A DNA stretch of 64,000 nucleotides from Cymbidium sinense. Taxonomy: Eukaryota > Streptophyta > Magnoliopsida > Asparagales > Orchidaceae. The position numbers and the translations under genes were made by a program. Positions 11,320-25,577 of this stretch are shown here, piece by piece. The notes beneath the pieces are model-generated. The model made no database searches. It saw only the letters and a program-made list of their open reading frames with translations, and was not told where the DNA came from. The stretch is taken from the NCBI GenBank assembly GCA_021442155.1, contig CM038216.1, positions 154,343,009 to 154,407,008 of the forward strand, read 5' to 3'. Within the stretch, counting starts at the first letter, position 1; each line of letters starts with the position of its first letter.

Positions 11320-14300
11320 CTGCCACTCTTGTAAAATGAGGGCCCTGGTTCTTGCACATATGGGAAATGCTTGACCTATGAGAGCAACTCCTACTAATGG
11401 GGCTTCACGCTCTTCTTTATTGATTTGGCCCATAACTTATTTCAACATGCATTTAGGCATATAAAATCTTATGGCCTATGTCAAAATAAAGAGTCAAAAT
11501 CAAATAAAATTTGATAAGATTTGCATTAGACTAAATCATTATTCATACTACTCATGCTCTAGTCTCTTAGGGAGTGGGTTTTAGGACTTTAATTTCTTTC
11601 TAAATAATAATAACTTAACCATCTTGCAAAATATATGACTTGACCACATGATTTTAAAATGTAGGATGAGTTAGATGGCTATCACTCCAGGCAGTTATAA
11701 GTCCAGTAATCAGGTAGTTTACCCTCTCTTGTGGAGGTAAATAATATATCTAATTCACCTTAGATTTAGGATGTGCTTTGGCCCTTACTAAAGCTCCCTA
11801 GATTTAGGATCTAAGGTTAGTGTTTCCCTTTGGGGCTACAAGCATAAATCCTCACCCCTTAGATATTTTCACAATCTTGTATTGTGTAATTGTAAGTCCT
11901 AGCTTTCTAATAAAATTTCAACTTAAACATATAATTTCTCCTCAATTTCAAACATATAAAGCCTAACTATATAATAGTTTGGAATGCTCACTAGGTTTCC
12001 TAGTATCATGAGCATCCCCTGCTCATCTCTTTTCGGATTCGATAATAAGTCTCTCATTTTGATCTATCCCACTTGAACTTCCAAACATAGCCAATTTATT
12101 GATAGTTCTATCTTTAAATTCTTTGGAGACAATAATTATCTACTTTAATCGAGAGTATTCCTAAGGAATTCACCTTCCATAGGATGTAATTAATTATGGG
12201 GGCTTGCCCTCATAAGGAACTTTAGAACCCAATTTAAATAAACCCTACTTTATTCATCCATGTAAAGTAAAGGAAAAATCTCTGGTATATTCGATGACCC
12301 ATCATGCCTTAGGAGTCCTTATTAAGTGATTAGGTCTATTTTAGGATTGTGATTTCTATCTTTCTAGATAGTGCACTATTCTTCAATGTCATACCCGATC
12401 ACCTCAATAAGTATATCCTCAGATCTATGTGATGTATCCCCATATACAAACACACACACACACACATAATAAACGCATCATCATCTTCAAAAATAAACAC
12501 CGCAGTTACCCATGTGCAGGGTGCTAAGTCCAAATATATATAATATAATTGCTTGGTTTATATGTTTGTTTAGCTAACATTTATTCTACGTGTGTAGTTA
12601 GATTTCATTTTTCATACATATATAATTTTTTCCAAATAGGATTAGGATTAGTGCTATGGGCTTTAGGATGAGCAATGAATAGAAGGCAAAGACCCGGGAG
12701 GCCCTATGAAGCCTGGAGCAGACTAATCCAAAAGAAGGAAGAGAAATGAAGACCCCCATAGCTTTTATTTCATTGTAATTATAATATTCTTTTATAATCC
12801 AAGTTGTATAAGGGTAGAGCACGGCTACCCAATTTCTTTTCTTTTCTGAGGTGTACGACGATGTTCGGCCGCACCAGCCTTTTATTCTTTCACAAAATTT
12901 ATGAATGTTTGATGTGTTTAATTTGTGCAATAAAAATGGCATATTTTTCATAGGTTTCTAAAATTTTGATGATTGAACATGTGGCCTAGATGCGATAGGC
13001 TCTTTAGGATAAAATTAATTTTTCTACCCCCATTAAATAACTCATAATCAAATTTTAAATATAACTCACAACCTCACTTTAAAGCCTAGGTTTATAATCA
13101 AGATAAATAAAATATTTAGCAACATCATGCATAACATCTTGTTTCACTCTTGAATAGGGAGGGTCTCCATTCTTGCATGATAGAGGAATACTTAAAGTTT
13201 GAGGGCATCCCCTGTAGTGGAAAACACCTCCTCCCACTGATTTAGCTCATAATTTTATTTCATCATGCAAATAGGCATAATTATCCCAAGCTTTTGTCCA
13301 AATGAATGTGCCAAAATGGTGTAAAAGATTATAAATTTTGTATTAGTCTAAGTCATGCTTTCATGTCAGTCATGATCTAGTCTCTTAGGGAGTAATTTTA
13401 GGACTTTAGTTTCCCTTCTTGATTAAATAATAGCCTAGCTATCTTGCACATACATAAGACTGACCTACATGGTTTTAAAATGTAGAAGGTGTTAGCTGGC
13501 AGCCACTCCAACGGTTATAAGTCCATAAGAGTCTGAATGAGTTTATCTTCTTTTATGGAGGTAAACCACTATGTCCCATTTTTTGATTAGACTTAAGTCA
13601 GCCTTTTAGATTGTGCTAAAGCATCCAAGATTTAAGTTCCAAGGCTATTTGCTTCCTTCGGGCTACAAGTATAAGTCCTCCCCTCTTAGGCATTTTCACA
13701 ATCTTATGTTGATGGACTATAATCCCCAGCATTCTAATAAAAATTCCAACTTAAATAAAAGTGAATTCTATCATTCAAGTATGTAAAGCCTTACTATAGG
13801 CTAGATTGGAGAACTTACTAGGCTTCCTAGTATCATAAGTGCTCCCTACTTATCCTCCTTTGGAATCTATAAATATGTATTTCCACTTGTACTCTCCCAC
13901 TTGACTTTCATGAAAACCTAATATTTTGATATCCTAGCTTTGAAATCTTTGGAGATATTTATTGATTACTCTAATCGAGAGTGTTCTAAGGAAATTCCTT
14001 TTTTTTAAGATATAATTAACTATGTAAGCTTGCTTCCATAGGGAACTAAAGAACCCAACATAAAATAAATTTGGCATAAAATAAACCATGCTTTACCTCT
14101 CTATGTAAAGTAGGGGAAAGATCTCTGGTATATACGAAGACACATCTACCTTAGGAGTCCTTATTAGGTGATTAGGTTCATTGTAGGGAGATGCTTCCAT
14201 CTTTCAACATGGTACATCATACCTTAATGTCATACCCGATTAATTCAATAAGTATCCCCTAAGATCTATGTGGTGTCCCAATGACTCCAAATTAAAATAC

Positions 14301-15345
14301 CACAACACCCTTTCTCTTGATGTATAACCATTTTTTTATCATACACATAAGCATAAACTCTCTCAAGCCTGGGTCACAAATAAAATAAAATATGTAAATC
14401 TTATTACATCAGTTTAGATCATAATTTGTACACACATCATGATCTAGTCTCTTAGGGAATGAGTTTAGAACTTTAGATTCTTTCTTGATCAATAATAGTT
14501 TAACCATCTTGCACTTATATAAGACTGGGCCACATGGTTTTGAATCATAGGAGGAGTAAGCTGGAAGTAACTCTAGGCAGTTATAAGTCTAGAAGAGTCT
14601 AGATTGGTCAACTCTCCCTAGTGAAAGTGAACTAATATATCTCATTCCCTTGAGTAAAATTAGGTCGAGCTCTTAGCTTGTGCTAGAGCACTCTAGATAT
14701 AAGTTTAGAGGCTTCTTATTTTCTCCTTTCCTATAAGTATAAGTCCTCACCTCTTAGGCATTTTCATAATCTTATGTTGTTGGAATCTAAGTCCTAGCAT
14801 TTTAATAAAATTTTAACTAAAATAAATAATTTTCTCTTTCAAAAATATAAAGCCTTTCTATAAGATAGATTGAAGCACTCACTAGGCTTCCTAGTATCAT
14901 GTGTGCTTCCTACTTATTCATCTATAGAATATGCTAAGAACTCTTCATATTTGAGCTCTCCCCGATTACTTTCCAAAATGACCAATTCTTTGATTATCTA
15001 CTTTTAAATTCTTTGGAGACATTAATTGACTACTTTAATCGAGAGTGTTCTTACAAAATTCTCATTTTCTAGGATGTAATTAACTATGGAAGCTTGCTTC
15101 CATAGTGAACTAAAGAACCTAGCATAAAATAAATCCTACTTATCCATGTGAAGTAGGGGTAAGATCTTTAGTATATGTGTAGACTCATCTGCCATAGAAG
15201 TCCTTATTAGGTGATTAGTCCATTGTAGAGTGGTGTTTTTATCTTTCGAGATAGTACATTATCTCTTAGATGTTGTACTCAATCATTTAAATAAGTACCC
15301 TATAAGATTTATGTGGTTTCCCTATGACTCCAAATTAAAACACCA
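11320..15345. repeat. Noncoding repeat blocks A-B-A-A (about 1.07-kb unit)
   Basis: Three diverged copies of one block (about 11320-12445, 13140-14290, 14290-15345) are recognisable by ordered anchors. These are ctagtctcttagggag, cacatggttttgaaat, gcagttataagtcta, tcactaggcttcctagtatcat, tactttaatcgagagtgttc, taggagtccttattaggtgatt and aagatctatgtggtgt. A second block (about 12470-13140, with gtgtagttagattt and cccgggaggccctatgaa) sits between the first two. No reading frame is conserved between copies. The same B-A pair recurs at 22190-23910 with equal spacing. I read this as LTR or noncoding-retroelement sequence. A CA microsatellite lies at 12448-12466. Confidence 0.7.
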
Positions 15346-17579
15346 TAGGTTCCACCTAGTTAGGGTCGGGATCTACCCCTAGGGTTAAACCTTATAAGTC
15401 TCCCAAGCTTTGGGTTGGCATCCCCCTAACTACTAAAAGTACCTTAGATCTAAGTGATAAAAACTTAGTGCCTAAATTGAGTCCTAGGTCAAAAAAGTGA
15501 TGATTGTCAATCTCATTAAAAGTGAAGTCAACAAAAGGGAGTAATGGATCAAAAGAGGGAGAATAATGATGGGTTGGATGGAGCAAATGAGAGAGAGAGA
15601 GAGAGAGAGAGAGAAATGGTAGGTTTAATGAAATGTAGGTGTGTGGGAAGAGGAAGTGAAGAAGCACGGATGCAAGGGAGGGAGAATGATAATAAGACTG
15701 ATGAAGCAAGAGGTGATAGAGTGAAGTAAGGAGATCGATAATAGGATTTAAGATAATGTCACAATTATTTTGGATTGTAACAAGTTGGGACTTAATTTGA
15801 GTCATCGACAAACTAGTGATAGATAGGATTTCATCATTAACATTTATGAGGAAAATTCTATCTATAGTCATATCCTAATTTTAATGATAGAAATTTAATC
15901 AATAATTATCAATGAATTTTTTTGTCACCAAATTTTGTCAATAATATTTTTTTAAAGTTGTGAGCTATTTATGAAATTAGATTGCATTTATAGATGAATA
16001 CTTTTTTCCAATTTGATGGCTTATGCACACAATTTTATAGGAAAATATTGATTCTTATACCTTTTTAAATATTTATGAAACTTACATAACAATAATTAAC
16101 AAGTCATTTTTAGCATGCTCAACAAAAAGATTAAACAGAAACCAAGTTTCAATTAATTAACACGCCACCATCACTTAATGTTATATGCCCTCAGCCATTT
16201 GATGTCCCACAACTGCTTTTATTTTATATTTGATGTTAGACATCAAATGCCAAATTTTAAACGGTACATAATAGTGCCATAAAGCTTTTATCATGCCATC
16301 AAGCAACATTGTTGTCACTCATTTATCATCTAACTCTTCAACATTATTAATGTTAAAACATATGTATTTTGGGAGATCTACATACTCACCACTCAAAATA
16401 ATAAAATTTATTTATCTAACACCTTAAACTCTAATATTACATACATACCACTCAAAAAATTCTAATACCTCAAATCTACCACTTTTATCTCTTCACTGTT
16501 AATCTACCATACACTTCTTATGTCCAACGTCATCTTCCCATGTGTATTATAGTCATCTTCTCTTCTTCAGCACTCCTTAAATAATAATTATAGAAAATTC
16601 TCTGCATGGTTTATCCCTTCTTAGTGATGAGTTATAATATCTCTTCACACTTTATTTCTATCTAAATTTAATTTACTTCATCTCTTTTTTGTCTTATTTG
16701 TTGACCTCACTTTAGTGAGGTTGACAACTTTCTTCTTAGACCTAGGATTGGATCTAAGCTCTAAGGTTCTGTCAACCTTGATTGAGGTTGACAATCACCC
16801 TGATCTTAGTAATTAAGATCTCAAATCTTAAATTAAGATCTTCTTAATTATACACTTATGATATTACAATCAATAAGATAGAAATGGAAATAACAAATCA
16901 AAGTGCAACTAAAATCATAATTGGGAATTAAAATTAAGTTTAAAAAATTTAACACATTAAGGTGAAACCTAAGTTAGCTTAATGGACCCCATAGGACCTG
17001 ACCAAACCTACTTGGATAAGGTGAGTCCAATCAAATCCAAATTAAATAAAATTTAATCAAAACTTAAATAAAGTAAATATAAATTAGAATCAAAAATTAA
17101 AATTAAGCCTAGATTGAGGAAATTGGCACGGTTGACCTAATTGACATTATTTATGCTCAAAAGTCATATAGGTTCACAAAAATCCAAATAAATTCAAATT
17201 AAATTAAACCAAAAGTATAAAATCAATGTGTAAACAAAAATGAAAATAAAACAAAATTTAGATGAGGTATAAAATGGCTAGCTAGGTCATTTCACTTAAG
17301 TTGACCTATGTGGGCCCCGCCAAGTTAAAAGTCAAACTAATCAAAATTTGATGAATTCAAGTCATCCCAAACATTAGATTTATCAAATGAATGTAATTGA
17401 AAATAGAACTAAATAGATATAAATCTAATAAAGACTCAAATAGCTTAATCGAGTCACTTAGTCTAAGTGAACCCAAATGAACCTTATTAAACCTAAACTC
17501 AAATTAAATTGACATTAATTTACCATAAATGTTCCAAAATACTTTAGAATCATATTGAATATAATTTGATCTTTTTTTA
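15346..17579. other. AT-rich stretch, no gene seen
   Basis: No conserved coding signal. It contains a (GA)n microsatellite at 15589-15613, with open frames there that are artefacts of low complexity. Two small hairpins lie 65 bp apart that share a gttgacc/ggttgac motif: 16705-16720 (cctcact/agtgagg) and 16770-16793 (tgtcaacct/aggttgaca). Probably part of a noncoding retroelement. Confidence 0.5.
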
Positions 17580-18500
17580 AGATAATTCTGTCACATGGAG
17601 GCTAATACTACAGCCCATGTGAAGTGGAGCTCCAAGTCAATAATGGAGGTCATGGGATGGAGGAGAGCTAAGAGCAATGTGCCAAAGTTCAAATCCACTC
17701 AAGCATAACCCATCTCCCCACTTGGCTCATCCTTGGCAGGCTCTATAGTATCTAAACCACCATTTGTTGACTTCTCCAAGCCTTCTCCTAACTAGCCATC
17801 ACCTCCAATCACCATTAATGATGCTTTTCTGCCATGATTAAAAAGGGAGGAAAAGAAAGCTTACAAACTCTCTTTTTTAGCTTTAGACATCTCCTAGAGC
17901 TCCAGATCACAACCATACCATCCCCTCTTTTTTACATATAAAATCACAAAATCTGACCATTTTCTAGCGAGGGATGGCGGTCATTGGTGAAGAGAGTCGT
18001 CTAGAGGGAAGTAAGAGAGGAGAACCATAATAGAGAGTCATTTCAACTCAAGGAAGCTCTCTGGCATAAAAAAATCTATCGAACGTGGGCTTTGGCGAGG
18101 TAATTTCTTCAAAACTTAAGAAAATCATTATTCTTTTTGTTTGGAGAAAATCTTTGCATGATTCTGGATATTTTTCTCTAGATCCCATTGTAATTTCATT
18201 TTTTAAGCCCCTCGATGTGAAATACAGCATTTTTTGATAAGTTCACTAAGAAATCACAGCTCAGCGAGATGTTTAGAGCAAAAATCTTGTCCGCTAAGGC
18301 TTTGTTCACCAACTGGGAAGAAGAAAAAATAGTAGCTGTCCAATCCTATATATATGAGATGGATGGATGTGATTAAAAGGCCCTTAGGACTTGATTTAAA
18401 TTGTTAGATCAATTGATCTGTGATTGGATGGTCCGAATCAAAGTGTGATCCTGCTCATTTTGACAATCAGGCTTCAACATGCATAAAGGCAACCCAATCA
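17580..18500 (+). other. Less AT-rich block with a promoter-like motif
   Basis: Base composition changes to mixed sequence with catgggatggagga and agggatggcggtcattgg, then a CCAAT-like tccaat and a TATA stretch (cctatatatatgag, about 18341-18358) on the plus strand. After it the sequence returns to very AT-rich noncoding DNA. It could be a U3/R region of a noncoding LTR element. No ORF of interest. Confidence 0.3.
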
Positions 18501-21500
18501 TTGCTAACTCAGTACTCATTTGGTTAAATTAAATATTCAAAGGTTTTTTGAATTTAAAAATTATAAAAGTGCTCTTGAAACTTCAAAAAATTATAAATAA
18601 AATAAAATACTAAATTAAAAATTATAAATAAGGGCTCATTGAATTCATCCTTTTGAGAAGAATCCAATGAATCTAAAAGCACCAAATTTTACTCAATGTT
18701 ATGGGTTAATTTAAGTTTGAATGAAAATTAAGATAAAAAAAAATGACTAGATTAAAAGATATAAATTTTCGAAGTTTAAATAGCTCATTTTAACAAAATA
18801 AATAACTAAAAATTATAAAAAATCATGAAATCCTACTAAAATGGCTTTAAACACTTTAATTGACTTCAGAATACTTTGAAAAAAATTTAAGCCTTTTGAA
18901 CCTCATTAAATCTTGAATCATCTAATCATGGGTTAATTAATCTTAATTAATATCTTTAATAAACTTAAAAAAATTTAATAAATCAACCAATAATCCATAA
19001 AAGATAAATGACCATTCTTTGGATCATATTTCAGAGAGGAATCCAATAAAAATAAAATCCCTAATAGGTATTTTGTAATTTTTGATTAGTTTGAATTTTA
19101 ATGAAAATAATTAAACCTTAATCACTCTTAAAATAATGATTTGCTTAACTTGAAACTTTGGAAAGAGGAAATTTGTGTAGGGAACTACCTCACATAAAAA
19201 TTTTATGGATTATTGGCCAATGAATTGAATGTTAAAAAATTCCCAAGTTCTAGAGTTTAATTTAATTAAATTATTAAAATCAAATCAAGAATATTTGGAA
19301 AACATTTAGAAATATCTTAACACATTATGATTAACATCATAGAACTCTAAGAAAATATTAGAACCCTTGGGAACTTAATGAACCTTAAAATCACATACTT
19401 AGGGTTTAATAAATCATTAAAATCAACATTAAACCAAATTTATTGGAACTAAATTCCAATAAATACATAATAACCAAATGTTAAGCTAAATTTGCAAATA
19501 AATTCAAATTCAAATTCTCATTAATTAAATCCCTACATCGTATCAAATTAACATAATCTAATTTTCAATTTAAATTAAATGAGACTTAATAAATATAATT
19601 AATCATTAATTGAAATGTAGTCAAATTAATTAAATAAAATCAAATTAAACATAATTAATTCATCTAATTCTAACCACAACTAACCCTTAATCAAATAATA
19701 ATAATGATAATAAACTAAACTCAAAATTAAGTTAATTAATTATCTAAATTAAATCAAAGCAACCCAAATTTGATTAGACAAGTCATGTTATATATATTTC
19801 CTAAGATAAACTTAAATTAAATTAAATTTTTAATTAAGATCATTACAAAAATTCGCCAAAGTTTAAATTAAACCAATTAATCAAGATGAATTAAATTATT
19901 AATTTTTAATTAAATAAGATCCTAAACAAACCAACCATTTAATCAAGTTAATTATGCTAAGATCAAATTATTCTTAATTAAATCAAATCAATTAAACATC
20001 CAACCAATCAAAACCTAAATTGAATAACATATACTAAAATAAGATAAGTCAAGATTAATCATTAATTAAATTTTAACCATTTAATTTAATAGATATTGAA
20101 TTAATCATTCATCATACTTAAATGGATTAATCATAATAAACTCAAATAATCAAGAATCAAGCGTTGATCAAATCAATAAATAAAACAAAATAAGTCATAT
20201 TAATTAATTAATTACACCAAATATAAACTTTTTTAATTAATCTTTAACTATTTATCATTTGATTAAAACTTAGATGGTTGATGTGATTAACCAATAGTCA
20301 ATATTTTGTTAAGTCATTCAATTAAATTGCAAATAGATTGAATCAATTAAACTTAAACATTCAACCAGGATTAATTAAATTGAAACCATCTAACTAAATT
20401 TCAAACCTTCAAAACCTTTGATTGAGCTTTAAGTAAATCAACCAGTTCTTCAATTAAATAAGATTAAGAAAATCATACTAAATAAGATGCACTCAAATGA
20501 TCCATAACTAAACTATTAGTTAAGTTAACCACTCAATCAAACCTTTAATTAAAATTAAATTAGTCATGAGAAATTTAAATTATTTGTCAATTAAACTAAA
20601 ATAATCAAACATCAACTTAATTCCCAAATCATTTAAATATGATGATAGGTTAGATTGAATATACTTAAAAAATGTTAATCAAACAAATTGAACATAAATA
20701 TTTAATCAATCATACAAACCAAATTAACTAAATCAAACTAAATCATAACTAAATCATGTAATCGACTAAACATTACTTAATCAAAGCAACTTAATTAAAA
20801 TAAATAAAATGTAAATCCCAGCTAGATGAAATTCAAATGCATGAAAACTTAATGCATGCATATGAATTAAAAATTATCAATTCAATCTAATATTATTGTC
20901 AAAACATAAAACTACTCAATTCAAATAAATGGAACTAACTTATTCAATGTAAACTTTATGAAACAACAAAGCCTAATAAACTTAATAAATATTTAAGTTG
21001 AAACTAAGTAAAAGTTTGAAACATTAGTTGAATCCCAAATTGAAATAAGTATAATCAAATTGAAGCATAATCAGAGCACATAAAAATCAAATAATAATAC
21101 TTAAACCAAATGAATCAATATAGATTGTTGAAACTAATGAAATCCAACAAACTTAATAAATTGGAACTTAAATAAATCATTAAAAAAAGAGGAATGAATT
21201 TAATTAAAATTAAAAAATAACAATCAAATCCAAATTGAAATATTAATAACCCATTTTAATGAAATACAACTCAAATGGAAAGTGTAACCAATTTAATCAA
21301 CCTAAGATGAATCATTAATAATTAAATCATAATCAAGCTTTGACACATTTCAGTAAAAATACAAAGAAGATCAAAATAGATACAATCACAATCAAACTTA
21401 TAAATTTTACTTGTTAAATTTAATTATTTAATGTCAATTTAAAGTGCATAGTTAAAAAAAACTTTAATTGAAATTGAATCTAAATCAAAATTCTTCATAA

Positions 21501-21520
21501 TAAGTGATCACAGTATATAT
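18500..21520. other. Very AT-rich low-complexity stretch
   Basis: Dominated by variants of aattaaat, aatcaaat and ttaattaa with stops in every frame; no gene, RNA or repeat unit could be supported. A short (AT)n run lies beyond it at 21824-21846. It is the interior between the two sets of A/B noncoding blocks. Confidence 0.6.
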
Positions 21521-23910
21521 AGTTTGGACACCCGAGGTCGCAGGACTACTGGTCCAAAGGAGGTCTTGCTACCTCATATTACTCGTTTAATAATGGTACG
21601 TACCCGTGGAAGCTAAATTATAAGAAGAGATTAATCAAAGAAATAAAAAAAAATTCTCATATTATTAAAATATAAATTATTAAGTTCAAACTTAAGGCAC
21701 TTTTTAGCATCTGAAAGAAATTAGGAATAGGATGTTAAGTAAACAAAGCTTTGCACAAACAAGACTTAATTCCTTCTCATTTTTTAAAACTTAAAATTAA
21801 TCTTAACATGAATTCAAAGCAAGAATATATATATATATATATATATCAATTAGGTGTTTAAGGTGAAATCATCTAAGGGTAAATTGAAAAAATCTTAAAT
21901 TGGAATCAAACTTAAACTTAAAGAAGCCTAATATAGGCATGCCACACTAGCCCTCCTTTGACTTAGGTTAAGTCAATGTTTTGTAGTGATATATTGAATT
22001 TCTTGTTTCATGATATAATGTTTTAGACTGGAAGTTAGGATTATTGTGCATTGGCTTGGATTGTAGGGTGTTACTTATTAGACTAATTGATATTTTTGTA
22101 GCAGATTATGTTTAAAGGGATCATTGTAATAATAACAATTATAAATGCTTTTGCTTGTAAATGCTACTTAAGTCCCTAAGCATAATCCATTATGATAGGT
22201 GGGCTTAATGACCCAAGGCAGGGTGCTAAGCCCCAATGTATGAAACATAGCTACTTGGTGTGAATGTATGTTAAGCTAACTTCTATTTTTCACATGTATA
22301 GTTAGATTTATGTTTTCATAAAAATGTAATTTTTGTAATAGGCTTATAATTAGGACTATAGGATTTAGGATAAGCAGTGACTAGAAGGCTTAGACCTGGG
22401 AGGCTTTATAATACCCGGAGTGCCCAATCCATTACTTTATTTTTATTAGAAATTAATTATAATCTGAGTTGTATAATAGTAGAGTTCAGCTACCCATCTT
22501 TTTATTTATTTATTTTTTTTTTAATGTACGGTGGTACCTGATCACACTAGCCTCTTATCCTTTCAATCGATGATGTTTGTATCATTTATTTACATTGATT
22601 CTGCAATAAGAATGACATGATTTACATAGATTTCTTAAAGCTTAATTATTTTTTGTATGGCCTGAATATGGTAAGATCTTTAGGAAACTAAATTTTCTAC
22701 TCCAACAAAATAACTTTAACTAAATTTTAATAACTCATGACCTTACCTTAAAGTCTAGTAATTTAATCAAAGAGATAAAAAATTTAGAAACCCCTTAGTT
22801 GTATATTTTATGTTATAACATCATGCATACATCTTGCTTTCTTCCTTGCTAATGGGGTCACCATTCTTATAAGGGACAAGGCTTGACCTATGAAAGTAGT
22901 TCTTATAGAGAACACTTCTATGATTTTACCCATGACTTTATTTCATCATGCATGTAGGCATAAGACCTTCCTAAGCTTGAGCCCAAAATGATGAGTGAAA
23001 ATAGAATAAAAATCTATAAATTTTGTTGCATTAGTCTAAAGCATGATTTTCATAATAACCATGATCTAGTCTCATAAGGAGTGAGTTTATGACTCTATAT
23101 TCATTCTAAATAAAAAAACATCCCAAAGATCTTGTAGTCACATAATATTTACCCATATAATTTTGTATCATAGGAGGTGTTATGATGCTACCTGCTTATA
23201 AGTCTAGAAGAATCAAAATCTCACTCTCTCTCTCAAAAAAAGTGAACCAATATATCCCACTTCTTTGAATAGAAGCTCTTAGCTTATTCTAGAAGTACTT
23301 TAAATATAAGTTCAAAGGCTACTTGTTTCTAATTTTCACATGAGTCCTCCCTCTTAGAAATGTTTGCTATCTTGTGTTGTTGGAATCTAAATCCTAATCT
23401 CCCAATAAAATATCAACTCAAATAAATATTATTTTTATCTTCAAAATATAACACCTCACTATAGGATAGATTGAAGCACTTACTAGGCTTCCTAATATTA
23501 TAAATACTTCCTACTTATCCTCCTTTGGAATTTATTAAGAAATCCCTCCATTTGAACTTTCCTACTTAGTTTTCAATGTTTATCAATCCTTTGATATCAA
23601 ACTTTGAAATCCATAAAGATGTTAATCAATCACTTTAATCAAGAATATTCTTAGGAAATTCATACCTTCGAGATATAATTAATTATGGAGGGCATGCCCT
23701 TATAAGAAACTTAAGATCCGCTTAAAATAAACCCTTTTACTTCATCCATATAAAGTTGGGAGAAAATAATATGTAATATATGCCTTGGAGTCCTTATTGG
23801 GTGATTGAGTCCATTATAGGGTGATATATCTATCTTTCGAGATAATATATCATTCATTGATGTCGTACTCGATCATTTCAATAAATACCCCTAAGATCTG
23901 TATGGTGTTA
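21520..23910. repeat. Second copy of noncoding blocks B-A
   Basis: 22190-22800 repeats block B (gcagggtgctaag, gtatagttagattt, gacctgggaggctttataa) and 22800-23910 repeats block A with the same anchors in the same order and strand as 11.3-15.3 kb. The B-anchor to A-anchor distance is nearly the same (about 771 bp against 778 bp). Direct repeats flanking an AT-rich noncoding core suggest a LARD-like element or its LTRs. 23910-24180 holds nothing I can assign. Confidence 0.6.
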
Positions 23911-24521
23911 AAAATAAATTTTTTCACATTATTTTATAATTGTAAAAAATTATTATCAAATAGGAGAAAATCTAATTTTACAACTTACCCAATTTAAGAA
24001 AATCTATTTTTTTAGCATGATAATTTTTAATTATTTTATAAATAAATTCTCTAAAAGCAACATCTCAACCCAAATTATGATTATAATAAGCATACTTAAA
24101 TAATCTCTAAAAATAAGTGATTTCAAAGTAAAGTAATTAGAAGATACAAAAATTCTGATAGTTGGATGTGCTAATCATATTTGATAGATTTTGTGACACA
24201 TTGATTGCATTTTAGGATTCAAAATTCTACCGTGGTAGCGTGGCCGGGTGTCACTGACGAACCTTCTGATACTGTGGTAGCGGCCCGGCCAGCGTCTTCT
24301 CGCGCATCCGTATGCCATGAAAGGGTCTGAGGCTCTCGGTGCAGTGGCGTCCGGGTGAGCCATAACCGGGCCACACCAGGCACCCAAAGCATCCGTGGCC
24401 CTGCACCCTCTTCCGTGATCATAATCTTATACGCCCATGAAGATCTATTCTCTCAAACTATATGGTTAATAAACCTGCAAATTCTATTAAAAATTTATTA
24501 TTTTTAATTATTTAGCGTATT

Positions 24522-24566
24522 TTTTTGGATGATAGAGATAATGTCATCCAAAAATAAGGGGGCAAC
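24522..24566 (+). other. Conserved hairpin and polypurine tract before the LTR
   Basis: A perfect 11-bp stem (tttttggatga / tcatccaaaaa) with an 11-nt loop (tagagataatg) is followed at once by the polypurine tract taagggggcaac and the LTR start. The other Tat copy keeps the same stem exactly and nearly the same loop (32215-32247). The tract would prime plus-strand DNA synthesis. The hairpin's role is unknown. Confidence 0.65.
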
Positions 24567-25577
24567 GGATATGACACTAAATATTTCACTAGTAAACGAA
24601 TCTTGATGTAACCAATCGATCCTAAGTAAACTAGATCAAGATGCACTTAAAATATCATTGAAAACTTTGCGATATCAATTAAATCTCTAAATAGTTTCTA
24701 AATATGGAGTGTTTATGATCAAATCGACCGTCTTGACGAGCCGGATCTAACAAGCCCAAGATCTCTTGATTCTGACTTTATTTGAGTATTCAAATATTTA
24801 AAATAAATTAGATGATCAAGGGAATCATTTTGAGCCATCCGATGGAGTGATTTAGATTTTGCATCTATTCACGTAAACGTCATCCTCTAATCTATAAATA
24901 ATTCTTCATTATGAGGAAGCCGCTAAAGAGAAGAGAGCTCTAAAGCTTGAAAATCCTCCAAACATAATCGTTACCACCACTGACGGCTTGCGCCACGGCC
25001 TCCAACCACGCTACGCGTCGATCTGCTGATTGCGTTGCGTTCGGTCATCGCAGCCAACCCTTTGCCATCCGCGTCACCGGTCATCGTGCATACTGCAGTT
25101 CGGTCATCTCCGCACCATCGTTGGGTCATCTGACCATAGTCCGTAGCCGCCCGCCACGTATGCCGCCCGACGGCCACCACCATCGATCATTGTCGTCATC
25201 ACTGCCGACCACCATCGATACTAGCCGCCGTCGACCATCAGCCCCTTGGTCATCATCTGTGCCATCGCTCGGTCGTTGACCTCGTTGTCCGTGTTTCACA
25301 ACCGTACAATCCCCAACAACTCCTGCGTAAACATTTGTTGCGATTTTGGGATTCTCATTTATTGTCTCTCATATATATCATCCCGTCATCGGGAAAACTT
25401 TGTACTCAAAATAGATACAAATTTTTTATTGAGTTAGTATGATTTTTTTCCTCCTATCGAGGTTTTCCACGTAAAATTCAGGCTTCATTCATTCTTAAAC
25501 ATTTATATTGTGTCTTTGGATTAATAAATTTAAGATGTAAACTTTTATTCTACCAACTTATTTTTTAGCACGCAACA
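24567..25577 (+). repeat. 3' LTR, plus strand
   Basis: Starts ggatatgaca (tgatatgaca in the inverted copy) and ends cgcaaca. TATA box tctataaata at 24891-24900. The region after it (24960-25290) is rich in ccgccatcatc-like trinucleotides; similar sequence lies at 28240-28500 and, inverted, at 31690-31815. A short ORF on the opposite strand is a shadow of this tract. Confidence 0.7.

Larger units (their letters stand above)
24180..25577 (+). mobile_element. 3' end of a plus-strand Tat-type gypsy element
   Basis: A GC-rich spacer tail (24230-24430), a hairpin, a polypurine tract and an LTR follow in the order expected for the 3' end of a Tat element. The series is homologous, in inverted orientation, to 32480-31461 (shared cgtgatcataatctt, ccataaccg, tcatccaaaaata, atatggagtgtttat, ggatctaacaagcc). 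No pol remains upstream, because the homology stops at about 24180. Inserted within, or duplicated with, the block that follows. Confidence 0.7.

Noticed and set aside
15392..15871. 159-codon minus-strand ORF with SLSLSLSL run as a membrane protein
   Set aside because: The run comes from the (GA)n microsatellite, the frame has no supporting signals, and it is surrounded by noncoding repeat DNA.
16705..16793. Two gttgacc hairpins as a regulatory element
   Set aside because: Stems are short (7 and 9 bp) in AT-rich repeat DNA and no neighbour gene exists; chance or transposon debris is likelier.
18048..18230. 60-codon minus-strand ORF as a gene
   Set aside because: Short, without start context or homology, inside noncoding retroelement-like sequence.
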